Below are positions 31,800 to 34,274 of a DNA stretch of 34,274 nt, in pieces. The stretch comes from a virus. A program made the position numbers and the translations under genes. Below the pieces are notes generated by a model. The model had not been told where the DNA came from and made no database searches. It was given only the letters and a program-made list of their open reading frames with translations. How positions within the stretch are numbered: the stretch's first letter is position 1; the number at the start of each line of letters is the position of its first letter. The DNA is taken from positions 1-34,274 of the IMG/VR virus record IMGVR_UViG_3300030419_002996; one strand, given 5' to 3'.

Positions 31800-33398
31800 A
31801 TGAGTTACGAAAATCCAAGATATACATACGTAAGCCAAGATCAAGGTTTCCAGCAAATGCAACAAAGTCTAGCTAAAGCTGCTATTGGTTCTCATCAAGA
31901 GAAAGAAAAGCAAAAAGCATTAGAAAAAGCTCAAGGTAAAGCAGATAGATTAAATGAAGTTGCATGGAATGATAAATTATTAGCAGCTAATCCTGATGGT
32001 AGTGATTACCATCAAGGGGTTTTAGATAGAACATATGCGGGTAGTGGTAAAAGATTTGCTGAACTTAAAAGAATGATTAATGATGGAGAGGGATGTGAAG
32101 ATGAAAGTTGTAGTAAAGAAATAGCTGAACTTGATAGATTAAATAAAGCTCCAGGAGAAACAATAAAATTATTGGGTAATTTTCAATCTGGTATAGATGT
32201 ATTAAAAGAAGGAAATATAGATGTAAATCAACCTAATTACGTTAAGATGGATCTAGCCTCAAAAATTGTAAATGGAGAAATAGGGTATACTGAACCAGAT
32301 TATAGTATGGAAGTAGTATTAAATGATGATGGTAGTCAACAATTAATATTTAAAGGCGAAGGATTAGGAGAAAATGGTGAATGGAGTATCAATAGTGGGA
32401 ATTTAGGTGATGGAAAAATAGATAGTTTAATAACTGGACCTGTAAATACTAATGAAGAATGGGACGAAATAGACGAAACAACACCTATATTTGATAGAGA
32501 TACGATTGATCAAAATGGAGATTTCACTTCAATATCTCCAGATTATTTAAGTAATATAGTTGAATATAATCTTGATGAAACTCAAGAAGCAGCATTTTTA
32601 GAAGCACAAAAAACAAACCCTGAATTAACAAAAGAAGATTGGGCCGCAGATCAAGATCCACCAATAGAATCTCAAGCAGTAGTGGATGGAAATGGTCAAC
32701 CTTTAAGAAAAATAAAGTGGATTACTAAAAACCAAGCTGTTGGAGATGGTGTAGGAAGTTATAAGATACAAGTACCTGTTTATGAATATGATGAAAATGC
32801 AATACGAGCTAGTATTAAACCAAATATTGATGCTACAGTTAAAACTAATTTTGGTATAAACACAGACGGTAGTGTAGATGAACAAGGAGCAAATGAAGCT
32901 TTTCAACAATGGAATCAACCAAAAGATGGAATGTTCCGTCATTTACCTGAAGAATTAAAAGCAGAGATAAAAAACGGAGATCACCCTTATTTTAGTGAAG
33001 ATGGTAAATTAAATTGGGATTCTATTAACGTGGAGAAATGTAAACCTGGAGAATCATGTAGTGCTTATAACACAGATGGCACATATAAACCAGAATTATT
33101 AGAAATATTTACTGATGTTTATACAGATCATTACATGGAAAATAGAATAAAAGGATTTATTAAAGGAAATAAACAAACTGAAGTACCAGCTGATGAACTA
33201 GCAAAATATAATAGTGAAATGTTAGGATTTCCTGCTACTCAAATAAGTAATGGAGTAAGAGTAATGAAAGGAACTCTTAGAACTACATCAGATCTATTAG
33301 CTGGTACCACAGAAACTTATACAGATGCTGAGATAGATGCACTGATTAATCCAAAAGATGACGATCCTAAGACTAAAACGGACGCAAAATATTCATAA
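31800..33398 (+). CDS. Probable internal virion / ejected protein
   Basis: This 532-residue acidic protein is not recognised by family. Its start (MSYENPRYTYVSQDQGFQQM) is followed by a Gln/Lys helix. Several Cys pairs lie in charged surroundings (GCEDESCSKEIAEL near 97-110, CKPGESCSAY near 410-420). The rest is a mix of acidic loops and short strands. No membrane segment or enzyme motif was seen. Position after the gp14-like gene and before another large soluble protein fits the ejected-protein cluster of podoviruses. Its leader, ACATATAGAGTAATG, is similar to AAATATATAGAGTAATAA near 12740. Confidence 0.65.
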   Translation: MSYENPRYTYVSQDQGFQQMQQSLAKAAIGSHQEKEKQKALEKAQGKADRLNEVAWNDKLLAANPDGSDYHQGVLDRTYAGSGKRFAELKRMINDGEGCEDESCSKEIAELDRLNKAPGETIKLLGNFQSGIDVLKEGNIDVNQPNYVKMDLASKIVNGEIGYTEPDYSMEVVLNDDGSQQLIFKGEGLGENGEWSINSGNLGDGKIDSLITGPVNTNEEWDEIDETTPIFDRDTIDQNGDFTSISPDYLSNIVEYNLDETQEAAFLEAQKTNPELTKEDWAADQDPPIESQAVVDGNGQPLRKIKWITKNQAVGDGVGSYKIQVPVYEYDENAIRASIKPNIDATVKTNFGINTDGSVDEQGANEAFQQWNQPKDGMFRHLPEELKAEIKNGDHPYFSEDGKLNWDSINVEKCKPGESCSAYNTDGTYKPELLEIFTDVYTDHYMENRIKGFIKGNKQTEVPADELAKYNSEMLGFPATQISNGVRVMKGTLRTTSDLLAGTTETYTDAEIDALINPKDDDPKTKTDAKYS

Positions 33399-33400
33399 AT

Positions 33401-34274
33401 ATGCCAGAATTATTAATGCAAGTTGGAGAAGACGTATGGTCTATAAATCCAACTAAAAAAGATATATTTTTACAGGATTATCCTGAGGCAGTTGAAGTAC
33501 AAAAACCTCAACAATCACAACCCGAAGTAGATATTACTAGTGCTGAAGGTATGATGGATCTTACTTATTATACACCTGATGGTAAAGCACATCGTATAAC
33601 AGGGGATCAAAAAAATCGTTTTCTACAAGCTTTTCCTGATGCTATGACTCTGGAAGAAGTACAAGAGAAACAAGCAGAATATAAAAAAGCACTAGCTGAA
33701 CAACAAAGAAGAGAGAAAGAAAGAAATGATCTTATAGCTGCAGCTAATAAAGAAGTAGAAGATATAGTAAATTGGGATGATTTTGAATGGAATCAAGAAA
33801 TCAATGGATTAACTTGGGATAAAGATAAAGGTGCATATTACGATAAAGAAGGTAATAAAATTGATGTTAGCGCAAGCATGGACGGTTTACCACCTGGAAT
33901 TCAACCAGGGAGTGATGAAGCTGCAAGGTATAAAAATAGATTAAATCATGCAACACAGCTTGCTGTAGATGAAGCTGATAGAATAGAAAATAGTTTAGGC
34001 GAATTATTACAACCAGAAGCAGTTGATAAAGGTGGTTGGGATTGGTCTAAAAATACTTGGGGAGATTCTACTTGGTATAATCCTTTTGGATGGGGTACAG
34101 GTGATAAATTAGAAAATACAAATTTTGATCCTGATACTGGTGTATTAACTACAAAAGGTAAAGAAATTTTAGCAGCTCAAATGGGAGTAGATCCAGAAAC
34201 AGGTGAACCTTATACAATAGATTCAATACCTGTAGAAAAGATAGAAGAAATTCAAAATGATTTTGCTACTTTAA
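33401..34274 (+). CDS. Large virion protein, 3' end missing
   Basis: The gene starts 2 bases after the previous stop and stays open through the last base, giving at least 291 residues. It begins MPELLMQVGEDVWSINPTKK. A short motif appears twice: DIFLQDYPEAVEVQ (21-34) and NRFLQAFPDAMTLEE (72-86). A helical stretch (QEKQAEYKKALAEQQRREKE) and a Trp-rich segment (GGWDWSKNTWGDSTWYNPFG) follow. In crAss-like phages, very large internal or cargo proteins, some linked to a virion RNA polymerase, stand here, but no polymerase motif is visible in the part present. The C-terminal part lies outside the window. Confidence 0.75.
   Translation, partial: MPELLMQVGEDVWSINPTKKDIFLQDYPEAVEVQKPQQSQPEVDITSAEGMMDLTYYTPDGKAHRITGDQKNRFLQAFPDAMTLEEVQEKQAEYKKALAEQQRREKERNDLIAAANKEVEDIVNWDDFEWNQEINGLTWDKDKGAYYDKEGNKIDVSASMDGLPPGIQPGSDEAARYKNRLNHATQLAVDEADRIENSLGELLQPEAVDKGGWDWSKNTWGDSTWYNPFGWGTGDKLENTNFDPDTGVLTTKGKEILAAQMGVDPETGEPYTIDSIPVEKIEEIQNDFATL

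Noticed and set aside
1-34274. Prophage or mobile-element signs (integrase, att site, IS, tRNA)
   Set aside because: No such gene or paired end repeat was seen. The window is continuous virion and assembly genes.

Overview
The window looks like part of an AT-rich, tailed double-stranded DNA phage (podovirus-like) whose host is probably a marine member of the Bacteroidota. Every credible gene is on the + strand and packed head to tail. The longest non-coding stretch is only 123 bases (5404-5526), so there is no gap over 300 bases. The order terminase large subunit, portal, scaffold, major capsid, tail-ring proteins, very large tail-stabilisation protein, internal virion proteins is that of crAss-like phages (Crassvirales) and related marine Bacteroidota podoviruses. 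Several N-terminal signatures also recall that group: the tail-ring start near 22380, the tail-stabilisation start near 24342 and the phage cupin near 30563. The family assignment is from memory and not from a search. Start codons are mostly preceded by A/T-rich leaders without Shine-Dalgarno sequences, as is usual for Bacteroidota hosts. terL is the exception.

Layout. (1) 1-5403: adhesion genes. These are the 3' part of a fibre-like protein cut by the left edge, a 1141-residue repeat-rich tail fibre, and a 233-residue companion. (2) 5404-6321: the largest intergenic gap, then a 155-residue protein with richer codon use that may be an abundant virion protein, and a small protein. (3) 6341-8575: phage-encoded GroEL and GroES, overlapping each other, followed by a winged-helix-like protein that overlaps groES. 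(4) 8578-12255: a run of small proteins. Six of them share a short SRKSSPLN-like tag, one of the six carries an HExxH metal-site motif, and a likely head decoration protein sits among them. The run ends with a 47-residue Cys-rich miniprotein. (5) 12257-14093: holin, three small proteins including one that looks like two GroES folds in tandem, and a candidate small terminase that overlaps its neighbour out of frame. (6) 14093-22362: terL, portal, scaffold, major capsid protein, a structured post-capsid element, a head-associated protein and a strong intrinsic terminator. (7) 22380-34274: two tail ring/connector proteins, a tail-stabilisation protein apparently split into 1568- and 489-residue chains, a cupin, two internal virion proteins and the start of a third large protein cut by the right edge.

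How the genes may work together: TerL and portal package DNA into a shell built from scaffold and capsid protein. The ring and stabilisation proteins close the portal and carry the fibres, and the proteins at the right end are probably ejected with the DNA. The phage GroEL/GroES pair most simply helps fold these large virion proteins. The shared tag on the small proteins is the least explained feature of the window. A capsid-targeting or assembly signal is one testable reading. No integrase, tRNA, CRISPR array, insertion sequence or reverse transcriptase was seen.
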